The notes under the pieces were generated by a model. The model was given only the letters and a program-made list of their open reading frames with translations, did not search any database and was not told the DNA's origin. DNA of 64,000 bases from Stercorarius parasiticus. Lineage: Eukaryota > Chordata > Aves > Charadriiformes > Stercorariidae. The stretch's first letter is position 1. Every line of letters begins with the position of its first letter. Made by a program: the position numbers and the translations under genes. This document shows, piece after piece, positions 12,514-24,000 of the stretch. Location: positions 682,001 through 746,000 of the forward strand of contig VWZL01001367.1 of the NCBI GenBank assembly GCA_013396915.1, read 5' to 3'.

Positions 12514-12862
12514 CTGAGCATGGGGCAGATGGGATGGAATAATCCTGTTCGTCAATTTTAGGTCACCTGTCCTGTCCCCTCTTCCCTGCGCAGGTGGGAC
12601 CCCTCTACGCTTTTCTGTTTCCGACCCTCCAATGGGGCAAATAATGAAATTAGCTGACCTTGGTTGTTAAAGCAGTAAGTATAAGCAAGAGCCTCTCTGC
12701 GTACCATTCCTTGGCACAAACTGTAAACATTGGTCTTATCGCTCTGAGAACGAACTGTTTTCAGCACAATATGCTGTTAATTTCAGAGAGTTGGAAGAGG
12801 CCTAGCTAGGAAGTAAAATTACTGAACAGAAAGCTAGTTCTGTTTTACCTCAAACCAGGTCA

Positions 12863-12867
12863 ACACC
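12863..12867. repeat. Right target-site duplication of the solo LTR
   Basis: ACACC directly after the terminal CA of the LTR, identical to the left copy at 12123-12127. Confidence 0.88.
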
Positions 12868-13399
12868 CTAGTTCATGATTTCTAAGTGGAAACATGCTCA
12901 AAACTGTGTTATCAGTAATAGACCATACTGAAATTTTTGGTTACTATTAAATTCTGCTCTATGGCATTCTACAAATCCTCCCCCCAAAAGGGAAACCAGT
13001 ATGCCACACGGAGGGTTTCAATTCTGGTCTGCAAAAAGTCAGCAAAAGCTAGTATTCAGACTGAAGACTTTTATGAGTCTGTGGGGGCACGCACATGATG
13101 TCATACACTGTTCAAAAGTTAATACCACTCAGAAATTTTTTTTATAACATTGATACTTATTAATTCTTTGCGGAATTCAGTGATTGCCCCAGAAACACTG
13201 CTAGGAAGTTCGTTACGCTCCTTTTTGAAAGGTGTACAGAGACTTGAAATAAGAATGAATGTTCTAAGGAATGGATTTTTCAAATATATGGGATTAATGG
13301 TGATACAGAAAGCAGTACCTTGTCAGGAAAAAAAAAAAAGTATTGAGCTTGCATGACTGTTAAGCTTACCAGCTAAGAAAGGTACCACAGTTTTAAGAC
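12868..13399. other. Non-coding DNA, no feature recognised
   Basis: Unique sequence between the LTR and the small tandem repeat. Contains a T run at 13137-13142 and an A run near 13328-13339; nothing else was identified. Confidence 0.5.
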
Positions 13400-13455
13400 A
13401 CAATTTATGTGATAAAGCTGTAAAATTACAATTTATGTGATAAAACTGTAACATT
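13400..13455. repeat. Two-copy 28-bp tandem duplication
   Basis: The unit beginning ACAATTTATGTGATAAA occupies 13400-13427 and again 13428-13455, with two mismatches (G/A and A/C). No further copies. This is a local slippage-type duplication. Confidence 0.9.
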
Positions 13456-15682
13456 ACAGAATACACAGTTAAAAGTGCACATGAGTTTCTTGACTACTTA
13501 GGAACAGTACAAATATTATTGCATATGGATTTGGGATAACCGTGAGGTATGCATGAAAGAGTAATGATTTACTGCTGCTTTGGAAGACGTTAAAAATCCC
13601 TCACATAAACATTTGAGTTACCTGGCAGTAGTTTACATATCTTTATTTTAAATTAAAGAAAAAAAGTATAACCATTAGAGCTTTGACTTCTCATTGGCTT
13701 CAAGTTTGGCACATTCATAAGGGCCTTTAATGAATATCTACAATTCAAATGTGGTAAAAATAAAATAAAATAAATCTTCTAATTGAAAAATTATATATGC
13801 ACTATTTTCTGACAAGATTAATTCCTCTTCTCTAAACTTCAATTTTCTACATTAACCCATCCATTTAAAATTATTTGTAACCACAGCCATTAAGCTTTAA
13901 TTTAATTCAAAACCCAATCCATGCAAATTGTGACTTTGCCACTTGCAATGACCACCATCCCAACTATAACTGTGATGCAGCAGAGGAGCTACAGAGAACA
14001 AAAAGTCAAAACATGTCCTAAAGAGTCGAATACAACAGCATGTAGCTGTAGGTGATTGGCAGTGAAGGGGATATGAACACAGAACAATTTTCAGTACACT
14101 TCTGCCCAGAGAACTGGGGAGGATCTCAATTACTTGCACTTTTTTTTTTTAACCTATTCATAGACAAGAGCCACAACTACTGTGCCACGTCACATTCTCA
14201 CTCCCAGGTAAGCACACACACAGGGAACAGGTTGACAGCAGCAACAGCTGAAGTCATGGTTTCATCCTCCCAGCGTATGGCTCGATACAGCAGAATTCCC
14301 CATGTCTCCTATAGGTCTAAGCTATGCTTCCAGAAGCAACAGAACTAGGTTCTGCTTGTATTCTGGGTCTTTTCAGAAGTGCCAATTGAACACTGAATGT
14401 TCATTGTTTATGTTATATTGATATTCCTTATACTGATGTTCCTCAGAATGTCTACTGATGGGCAGAGGTTTCTCATCTGCTATTTCCCCTCTAGACAAAA
14501 TTGTAATCTAAATTAAATTTGCCTGCAGAAAAGCAATATTACTTACTATCTACCTGTGGAAGTTCAAGCTTGCATGTAATCATCAGGTATTCAAATTTCA
14601 CAATGCTCTTCCCCACAGTATACAATACTAATCCCTGTTTTTATGTTAGTTTATGATTAACTAGGTGTGGATTAAACTGTTTCTGAAACCACTTTTTTTT
14701 TGTTGAAACACAGATGCATTCTGCTATACTCCAAGCAGAACACTTGCCTCAGCTTTCAGTAGTTATTCATGGTCTGCTTACCCAGTGACACCCAGCAGAT
14801 TCTGTAGCAAATGTTTTTGCAGACAGTCATTGAATTAAATCACTGAATGAATATGCATGTAATTGTTAAATGCTCTGTCCTAACAGTTCCTAATTTGTTC
14901 TTCATCGTGGATCAGAAGGGATATCTGAGAAGCAGGAGATATCATATCTAGGTTCTTCACCATCTGAAGAATGATGACTTTAGGAGACTTTAAGTGGATC
15001 ACAGGTTAGCTGCTAAAGACTGAAAGAATACTCCAAACACATAGATCTGTCCTTTGATTGTTGTTCACTTTTGTATCATTTCAGTCTTAGTTATAAATCC
15101 ATTATAATCTTATTTTAAGCTATATTTTCCATTCATTATTCTACCACCTCCTGCTTCCTAACTACTCTCCCGGCACACAATACTTTTGTTTTTATTGTCT
15201 TAGTCATTGCTACTCATTTTCTGTTATATTAGCCAGGGTTCTTTCACACTTTTTCCCAGTGGTAAACTCAAGAGTAAATACTAATTAAAATTTACTTCTT
15301 TGTAACTTAGGCAGTGAAGAATCCCTTTTTTCAACCCAGTATGTACTCTCTGACAAGTCAGTTTACTTCTACTTATCACAAAAATGCAGGTCTCAGTTAT
15401 GAGCAAAGGTGTTACCCATTTCTTCAAAGTATAAATGGTAAACTTGCTTAGCTAAGCCGCTGCCTGCGCCCGCTGACTGCCAATGAAGATGTGTACTTGG
15501 ACTTAAATAAGGTGGTACTCTCCCAAGACCCTAAATTGTATCTCTCTACTTCTCTAGCCTTATTTCTGTTTTTTATAACTTTGCAAATCCCTAGTTACTT
15601 TAACCTCAGACATTCACAAAGCAAACACCTGTAAGGGAAAACCTATACTTTTTAGGTAACGTAACAGTGCTCACTACCACTA
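13456..15682. other. Unique non-coding DNA
   Basis: Short opposing chance frames (for example around 13897-14348) and scattered T runs only. No transposon or exon was recognised. Confidence 0.5.
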
Positions 15683-16023
15683 CAACTACCTGAAAGGAGG
15701 TTGTAGAGAGGTGGGTGCTGCCCTCTTCTCCCAGGTGAATAATGACAGGACCAGAGGAAATGGTCTGAAGTTGCGGCAGGGGGGCTTTAGATTAGATATT
15801 AGGAAGAATTACTTTACTGAAAAGAGTGGTCAGGCACTGGAGCAGCCTGCCCAGGGAGGTGGTTGAGTCACCATCCCTAGAGGTATTTAAGAAACGTGTA
15901 GATTTGGCACTTCAGGGCATGCTCTAGCAACAGAGATTGTAGGGGTTTTTTTTGTCTGTGTATGGTTGGACTCGATGATCTCAAAGGTCCTTTCCAACCA
16001 TGGAGATTCTATGATTCTATGAT
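15683..16023 (+). mobile_element. CR1 LINE 3' end, 5'-truncated
   Basis: About 340 bp matching the 3' end of chicken-type CR1: the blocks GGTGAATAATGACAGGACCA, GGAGCAGCCTGCCCAGGGAG, TTGGACTCGATGATCTCAAA and GGTCCTTTCCAACC occur in the expected order. It ends in the diagnostic tail ATTCTATGATTCTATGAT. CR1 is the dominant bird LINE and normally inserts as such short 5'-truncated 3' ends. This copy covers only the end of ORF2 and the 3' UTR, with an eight-T run near 15950, and has no coding capacity. Its good preservation suggests it is younger than the other CR1 pieces in the window. Confidence 0.95.
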
Positions 16024-19000
16024 AAGATCAGACCCACAGTCTTTCCTGACAATATTTCAATGCAATCTTCTAATCCAGAAGTGGATTTGAGGTAGTGGAG
16101 AACAGTGGCCAAACCCAAATTCACATCTAAACCTAAACGTCATTGCCAAAATCCTGCACTTTGCTCACTGAGCTGAGGCATTTTTCTGAATATTACTCTG
16201 TTCCGTGCGAAGCAAAAATACATTAATCAATTACAATTCTCCATTTTGCTGAAATATCTTCCTACAAAACTCTTGTGGAAATGAGACTGGAATTAAAGTA
16301 CCCTACAGGTTCTTTTTTTGTTCTTTTTTAGCTAAAATAGTATAGTACAGGACAGCTTTTACTGTGCCATTAACATTTTCCTTAACGTGTCCTGAATTTC
16401 TGGCATATACAAGCTATACTAACTTCCTCAGTGTCACTTTTATGTGAATCTATCACAAAACACCTCCTATCTCTCTCAGATGTCTCAATTTCTACTTGTA
16501 CCCCTCACAGATCCATAGTATTCTTCTTCCAAGAACTCATTAAGAAATGTCACCTCCAGCTAGAGGTGTTCCTCCTTGCAGTGGTAGCAGGAGTGGGGAA
16601 TGTACCTTGTGAGGTAAGGGGGGAGAGGATGCAAATGAAGGAAACAGACACCTTGGCTAAGACACCTGCATGTCATGAAAAAAACAAGCAGATGGATGTA
16701 ACCTTGCATATGAACAACCTGCTTTCCTCCAACAGCTGTGAACAAACAGCTCCGGACTTGTTTGATAGCAATTCCATACTCATAAGCAACTGTATGTATG
16801 ATAGATTTAGCCCAGCTGCTAAACTAAGTAGAAAACAAGTGTTTTATTGCAGATAAGTCTGACTGAATGATCTAGTAAAGAAGTTTTAAAGCATAATTGA
16901 AGATTTAACGGGTTTCATGTTAGCATTCTTCTCTGAATAATTGCCATTTCTAAAAAAAAAGAAAAATCTGGGGAAAAAAAAAAACCTCACAGGAATTTAT
17001 GAAAGGTGGAATTGCAGTAATATTATCTGCAAACCAGGAAAAACTATGTGTGATTCTGATGGCTTTATTATAGTCTTAATGCCCATCTTTTTCCCCATCT
17101 GAACAATGCAACCCTGAGCCATGTATCCACAGGTCTGAAACCTGCTGCTGGTCCAAGGTGGCAATGGCTGAAGGAGCCATAAGCTTACAAAATCGAGCAC
17201 GCACACTTTAGGAAATGCCACAACGATGGCTGCCCCAGGAGCCTTCCCTTGCCTCTGACCGTACACGCTTTCCAAGACAATCTCTAAATTACACAATTCC
17301 ATACCTTATTTTCCACAGACATGGTGTGTATTTCACAGTGACTCAGGTCACATCTTACAGGAGGCTAATTTTGTACAGAAGATATTACAAGCCTCTCTTT
17401 ATTACAGAACGCGGTGGAAGATCAGTTAAAGGTCTGCTACTACAGGTTTATGGCAAGAAGCATAAAATCAAAGTCCAAATGACTGTAGGGAGACAATAAC
17501 ATATATACAGGAATGGGAGCAATGTCACGGGTGTAAGAAATCCAAAAGACAGTAAAGGAGGAGGCCAGAAGAACACCCACTGCCCTGCAGAAGGGCCTAA
17601 AAATCTGTTTCCATCCCTACTCATTAGGTTCCTCCCCCAAGAGGATTTTTTTCTTTTCTCCATTGAGGGGTAAACATAAGGTGCAGGTAAAAATGCATTC
17701 ACAACTTCAAAAATTACACAGTAAATGAGAAAGTGAAATTATAGTCTGAGGCTTGCAGCACCTCAGTAGTAGCCTGGAAAACAGTTACACAACTAACAAA
17801 GCAGAGATGATACACCATTTTTCCCCTGCTAATTACTAATTACAGTCTCATTTTCTGCATGCCCAGCAAACAGTACCTGAGCTACATGTATAGTCATTCT
17901 AGATGGAGGGTTATGTAATTTTTAATTTTTCTGTTCAACTGAAGGGCTAGAGGTCTTTTTGACTGTAATAAAATATTGCTCATAGCTAATCACTTCCCCT
18001 TCCTTCCCTTTCAACTCCCCCAAAGGAAGTTTTTTTGTAAACCTCTTAAAAGCTCAGTTATTTGTAATTCTCTCTTTTCGCCTTTAAGAAAGAACTGTGT
18101 TTTCTTCTGTTTACATTATTCCCCTAATTTCCTTACAGCTAGGATTGATTAAACACATAATAACTAAACCTTCTCTTGAAAGGCAATTTGCAATGGCTAT
18201 GCTGCCATGCATTTCAGATTATATTTTTAAAATAACTGTTTCCTCAAGGATATTACCTAACCTCTAATACGGCTAAACATTTAAAGGTTTGCATTTAAGA
18301 ATCCAATTTAATATACAAAAAGAACTCTGTTTATTACAAACCCGGTCTTCATATTTTAGTCAAAACTGTTCAAACTCTGCCTCTAACGTATGCTCCTCAC
18401 CCTCTGATCCTGAAGTTATTTTTAAACATCAGTGGCTTTGATGAAATATCAGACTGAATAAGACCTCCCAAAGTCTTTGAAGACTATTCTTAAACTATTT
18501 CAACAGAAGTTTTTCAGGCTCTTCATTGACCACAGATGGAATTCTCATTACTGTTAACTACTCACATCGCTTCCACAGATATGTTCTGTCATTTATTGCA
18601 TGTTACTCTTGGTTCCAGTGACAGCCTTAGTCAATGTAGGTTTATTTACATTTTACCTGAATGCTCAAACATACACTTTCTTAATTGAAAAACAAATTTT
18701 AAAAGCTGACAAAATAAAATGAAAATACATAAATCCCTGTAACCACACAGATGACTAACTTAATTCAAAATTTTAAAAATACATCTCTTGTATTACATGC
18801 AATATTGTAATACATGCATTAAGAACGTATTATTTAATTGTTTGGCATTTTCACAATTTTGGGTGAATTTTAATTACTAGAGCAATTAAGAAGAACCTAC
18901 AAAATACTTATAATGAGCTGAAGTCATATGTTTTAGTGTCACCCTGGAGTTTTAAGGCACCTGCCATATGTTCTCTTTATTAATTGCTACTTTTGCTTTC

Positions 19001-19239
19001 TGAATAGAGTAAGAGAATTTATTAACTTGCAGAAGCTTCTGAGATATACACACTTGTGACTGGAAATGTGGAAAGAATGTCAAAATGTTATTTCAGTCTT
19101 AAGCAGTCTGAGTTAATATGAGGTTATACCTAAGGACAAGGGCTAAACTGACATGTTTCCATGAAAAAGCAGACACCATATGAAAAATCATCCTTTTAAA
19201 ATTGTATATGAAAAAAAAGGGAAACTTCTGAGTTTAGCA
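16024..19239. other. Unique AT-rich non-coding DNA
   Basis: Contains a 141-codon open frame at 16431-16856 on plus and opposing frames at 16997-17702. None has a recognisable domain or supportive splice signals. A-rich runs lie at 16952-16984. No repeat family was recognised. Confidence 0.5.
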
Positions 19240-19279
19240 GTCATGGGGACTGCCAGATCAAGTCTGTCTGATTGGGTTG

Positions 19280-20010
19280 AATTCCACCCGTAACATGGTT
19301 CTGAGGTCTGTTTTCTTTATTACTATTTTATTTATATCCATTTTCATTATTAACATGCTGTGCAACAAGTCGCACAGAATTCACTCATTAAACAACAGTT
19401 TGCTACGCTCGACATTTGCATGTTGCAACAAGCTACATATGAATGCATGAAATTTGATGCTTCTATTTGTGAGCAGAATTTCTATCAATTTTATACCTGA
19501 CATTTAAAATGTCTCAAATGTCTACAACTCATATCCAGCACATGAAAGGAATTTATTGTTTTATAGAATTAAATAAGTAATTTATTGCATGTCCTGTCAT
19601 CCAAAACCTAAGCCTTAGAAAGACCAGTTCTAAATTAATTGCTAATACAGCAGTTTCCTTTTACTTCATTTGCTGCCCAGTAAATGCAGCAAACAAAGTT
19701 TTTAGTTCATCATATCTTAATATTTTGAAGTTGAAAATAGCATCAGGTGTTCATTTTAAAGCCACAATTAAATATTTCAGCAAAACTACACGCAATTTCT
19801 TGTCCCTATAGTCAGAGGATGAAATCTGGATTGTAGTGAAGTAAACGGAGGGTTTGCTATTTATCTCGGTGGAGCTGCAATCTCATGCTAACATTTAAAA
19901 AAAAAAAAGCTATCAATAATAACATTACAAAGGAGAAGTCCAATTTATGATTATTTTTCTCATCAGAGGCCTCATTCCAGTGTCTGCTAAAGAAATCAGC
20001 ATTTAAATGA
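19280..20010. promoter_or_regulatory. Candidate conserved non-coding (enhancer-like) segment A
   Basis: AT-rich but not simple sequence, with a dense set of regulatory-type motifs: an octamer ATTTGCAT at 19414-19421, a perfect palindrome TGTTGCAACA at 19421-19430, the word TGCAACAAG repeated at 19361-19369 and 19424-19432, a CTGTGC/GCACAG inverted pair at 19358-19377, and several TTTATT/TTAATT homeodomain-type words. This texture is typical of developmental enhancers in bird gene deserts. Conservation itself cannot be seen from one sequence, so this is inference. Confidence 0.3.
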
Positions 20011-20739
20011 TTTTAAATCCTGCTCTTCTTCAGAAGTTTCACAGAATAAAAAACATTCAGCATATCTTATTATTATTGGTAAAACAGCAGGCTCAGTCGT
20101 CCTTGTTAAGTACAAAACAGGGGTTAACAACAGATCACACATGGATCTATATATCTAATCTACATTTTTATGTACACCTATTTATCTTTGTGTGCTTCTA
20201 TGCATATATATGTGAAGACAACAACAGAAGGAAGAGTTAGGATTTCTTTGCAGAAAGTTTAAAGCTTTCAGTGAAAATTGCCAGAGCCCATCCCTTCTGA
20301 AAATATATGAATATTAAATAGGACATTTCCTTCAGCACAGCACAAGTGTCTCTATCCAACCTAAGCCAAAACTTCACAGAAGCAGCATTTCTAACACCTT
20401 CATATTGTGATGTGTTTAAAATATTCTTTTAGCTTGACGTTATAAGAGACAGTCAAAATTCCCAAGGCTTTGACACCTGCACTCTTAGCAAACCTTTGCC
20501 CAATGTTTTTATTAACTCAATTTAATGGAACCTTTTTTATGGTGACCTTAAGAATTTAATAACTCCTCAATGCAAGGACAATACCACCTGCAGGCTCCTC
20601 TGGGATTAAACTGTGGTAGTTCAATATGTCTGCAGGAAGACATAAAAGAAAAGCAGAGAAAAAAATTCAGGAGCTACACAAATCGGTCACTCATTGCTGA
20701 GGTTGGGTACGATGCCTGGTTATGATGTCTGCTCCAAGA

Positions 20740-21030
20740 CATGTGACATAAAACTCTGCATCTGATATATGCTGCAGCCTACTTATTGCTGCTTAATAGT
20801 ATTAATCTAGCTTTGATCATGTCAGATATGCTAGCAATTTTCAATTCCAGAGTGTCTTCCTTTCTGACAGACACTCTGCATATCTTACAGATACAATCAA
20901 TACGTTATTAGTCAACAACCTGACAAGAGGCACGTAAATTAATCCTTTTCTGTCAACCCAGCACTTTGTACCCTAGTGAAACCTCACCCTTGCAGTATGT
21001 GTGAGACTTATCTTAATCCAATTAGGGCAA
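20740..21030. promoter_or_regulatory. Candidate conserved non-coding segment B with hairpin
   Basis: Contains a perfect 10-bp inverted repeat CAGAGTGTCT (20848-20857) and AGACACTCTG (20869-20878) with an 11-nt loop. A GATATG/CATATC pair lies further out, but with 17 unpaired bases on one side only. Downstream are TAATCCAATTAGGGC-type homeodomain words near 21017. No coding frame. The regulatory role is inference. Confidence 0.25.
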
Positions 21031-24000
21031 AATGAACTTTTTTTCCTATGGCACTCTCCATCTATGTTAATTCAAACCTCTGAAGACAGCTGCTCTGAGG
21101 AAATAATTTTATGCTTGACCTTTTATGGGCAAGGTTAAAATCAGTATAGATAAATATATATGCAAGGAAAGTCAATGAGCGCTCTCTCTCTTTCTTCCTC
21201 CTTTAACCTCCACTAGTACCTGTAAAATAATGCCAGAGAACACTGCTGATTTCAAAGTGACAGGGGTGTATTTATTTTAGTTGCATAAAGGATTCTGTCA
21301 CTTTAGCTTTACACTTAGTACAGCACGTACCTTTGTTTTGCTGAGGGGCAAATTAATAATACAGAGTGACAGCCCTGTCTGTAGTATTCTAGAATTTGAC
21401 AAGCAAAGCATGTTAACAGCCTATAATATGCAAAACAAATCATTTCTTCTCTTTGTGATAGTTATCAGATATCATGACAACAACCTTTAAGGAAACACAA
21501 CTTGATTGGTACTATTATTTCTCCATCAGAAAATACAGGAGAGAGAAAAGGACTAGAGTGCATTTGAACTCTTTTTGGTGATAACAGAGAGGGGTGCAGT
21601 CCTGTAGTAATGACGCAGTGCATGATGAGGTATCTTTAGTAAGGCAGTACTTACTGATTTCTTTCTCTTACCTAGCTTCTCTCACAAGAATATGCAATAT
21701 CACAAATATGGGACATGATTACACTTTTCACCCACACTTCCTCTAAATGTCTCCCCTGCCCATACCTAACTTCCCTGGGCTATTTTACATGGTAAACCCC
21801 ACTCCATCCTGCTGACTAGCCAAGGGAAAGAGGGTACTTAGAAGATGGTTGCAACTGCAGTGTTACATTTGTGTTGCAAGGATCCTGTGCTGCTCACTCA
21901 GCAAGAGCTCGATCAAAGCCAGGAACAGAAAAAGACACAGAAAAATGGCAGCTGCAAACTGCAGTAACAGCTTTCTCCTGGGAGCAGCTGGGGATATGCT
22001 ACTTGTGCCCCTTTTCCTTACTGTACCACCCCACAGCTGTGTGAAATGGAGACACATCGTTTTGCACAGTTCTGGACTGCTGCACGTTCTGGGAAAGCAC
22101 TGTTTGCTGACAAGTTGTGATGAGGAGCAGGGTTGTAAACACACTGCCCTGTATTCTTTGGTCCTGTCTAGATTACATGGAGTATTCACATAAAATGTTA
22201 CCATATGATAATATTACCTAACAACTAAAGAAATAAGAACCAAAACCTTCAGTTTGTGAAGCCCAATGAGTGCTGTCTTCTTTTCCAGTCTGGACTGTTT
22301 ACATGTAACATTATCCCACCAACAAACAAAACACACCACAAAAGACCTGGTCTCTGAAAACTTCCTGAGACAAAGAAGATGAAGCTAAGACTGATATTTC
22401 TACACCTAGAAACAGAATGACTTTTAATATAATTTATGGGGCACTGCAGTAGAGAATGTAATCATCTTAAAATCAGCCCAGTGGGTTTCTGAACTGCAGC
22501 TTTTAGCCTGTGCTTGTTTATATGTACTTTTAAGAACCATGCCTTATTTAAATCTTCACCAATTTTACTCAGACTAAGACTTTAGTCTTAAGGTTTGTTC
22601 CACTTTAAATTTTTTTTTTTGCTATCTGAAACAAGCAGCTGCATTAAATCAGGAAATCCTTATTTTCCAGCATCATTAAAGGATTAAAGAATTTTCTCAA
22701 CCTCTCAAAACTAAAAATCTCATCTCTGAAAAAGACTAAGCAAAGAAATCTGTAGGCCAAAAGTCTGAGGAGTTATGGATGCAATATGGGCACATATACT
22801 TATGTCCCATCACAGTACTCAATTCCAAACCTTTAAATCCTTCAACATTATTATAGTATGCCTGTGCTACGAAAGGATAACAGACATTCTGGGCTTAAGT
22901 AAAACATTTCTCCAGCTAAGAAGTATTTACCTTTCTTCATTAAAAGTATATCAACATGCATAACTATGTCAAATGTCATCTCACAGCACCTTCTCTAAAC
23001 AAAACTACATATCATATTCAGGTCTCAAAAAAAACCTACCTGAAAAAGACTGAAATCCCCCCGGCACTAAGTGTCACACCATGAAGGACAGGAAAAACAC
23101 AGATATGAGATGAGATGGAAGGAATTCTCTTTGAAGAAACATTTCCTAAAGGTAAAATTGCATTTCTCTCTTTTTCCTGTCAACAAACAGGAAACCCAAC
23201 AAACTTCTTGGTAAGTTGCTCCGTAGATATTCTCAGATGAGGAAGTTCACCATGAAAGCGTAATTCCAGTTATCCTCAATGCCAAAAGGTTTGGCCATAT
23301 CCAAGAAGTATAACTTCAAGGAAGAAATTATTATTGTTTGGGAATGTTCTAGACAGCCTAAAAGGAGATTGGAGCTGTATAACCAGAAGCTTTGTGTACA
23401 ACAAACTGTCAGAAGTACTGCTGAAATTTGGCTGTGATTAATGGTGGCAGATAGCTATATCTGTCTGACTTGGCTCAGTGATTTTCCCAGTTTGCAACAT
23501 ATTTGATTGCATTCATGAATATGTCCTCTTGCAAGCATGGAACTAAACCAGAGCTTCCAAGTCTGCCATAGGACAAAATATTATCTGCACACGTACTTTC
23601 ACGTACAGGCTGATATTCATGGGGCTAACATTTGGATTTACACAGAAATGCACTTATGTAGCGAACTTATCGGGCCAACATCCTAACTAGAAAAACAATA
23701 GTGGTCAACAGCCCACAGTTCAGGAGACTGGTACATCCAATTAGGAATACTCACACTTAAAGGGAGACGTTTCTTCGTAATGCCTTTTCTTGCTAGCGGG
23801 ATGCCAATGAAATGTGCCTTAAATGCAGGGTCAACATTTTAAGATACCACGTGAATAAGCACATGAAAATTAAGGAATCAAACCAGACCTAAATGCAATA
23901 AAGCCAAATCAAATCATTATTTCTCAAACCTGAATCAAATTCTGAAAGACCCTGTGGTCCAGCTTGGATCCTTCTGCTCCTTCCATGAAAGGGCAAAAGC

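Larger units (their letters stand above)
12128..12862 (-). mobile_element. Solo LTR of an avian ERVL-like endogenous retrovirus
   Basis: This 735-bp element begins TGTCATGGTTT and ends so that its reverse complement begins TGACCTGGTTT. These are imperfect terminal inverted repeats with the retroviral TG...CA ends. It is flanked by exact 5-bp direct repeats ACACC at 12123-12127 and 12863-12867, the expected integrase duplication. Transcriptional sense is minus: a TATA box (TATAAAAG, 12505-12513 complement) lies inside a short inverted repeat CTCAG/CTGAG, and an ATTAAA polyadenylation-type signal follows at 12253-12248. The order of blocks (terminal CATGGTTT, AT-rich block, GC-richer middle, TTTATACTGAGCATG, GTCCCCTC block, AACTGTTTTCAGCACAA) is the pattern I know from common bird ERVL-type LTRs. 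No internal retroviral sequence adjoins either end, so it is a solo LTR left by LTR-LTR recombination. The exact subfamily was not determined. Confidence 0.9.

Noticed and set aside
12558..12767. 69-codon minus frame inside the LTR as a retroviral protein
   Set aside because: It lies wholly within the LTR, where no conserved ORF is expected, and resembles no retroviral protein.
16431..16856. 141-codon frame as a gene
   Set aside because: Translation shows no recognisable family or signal peptide, and a minus frame overlaps it; treated as chance.
20848..20878. Hairpin as a microRNA precursor
   Set aside because: The stem is only 10 bp and extension is asymmetric; miRNA precursors need about 20-30 paired bases.
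21849..22204. Antiparallel pair of ~113-codon frames
   Set aside because: Both strands are open because the patch is GC-richer with few stop triplets; neither peptide is recognisable.
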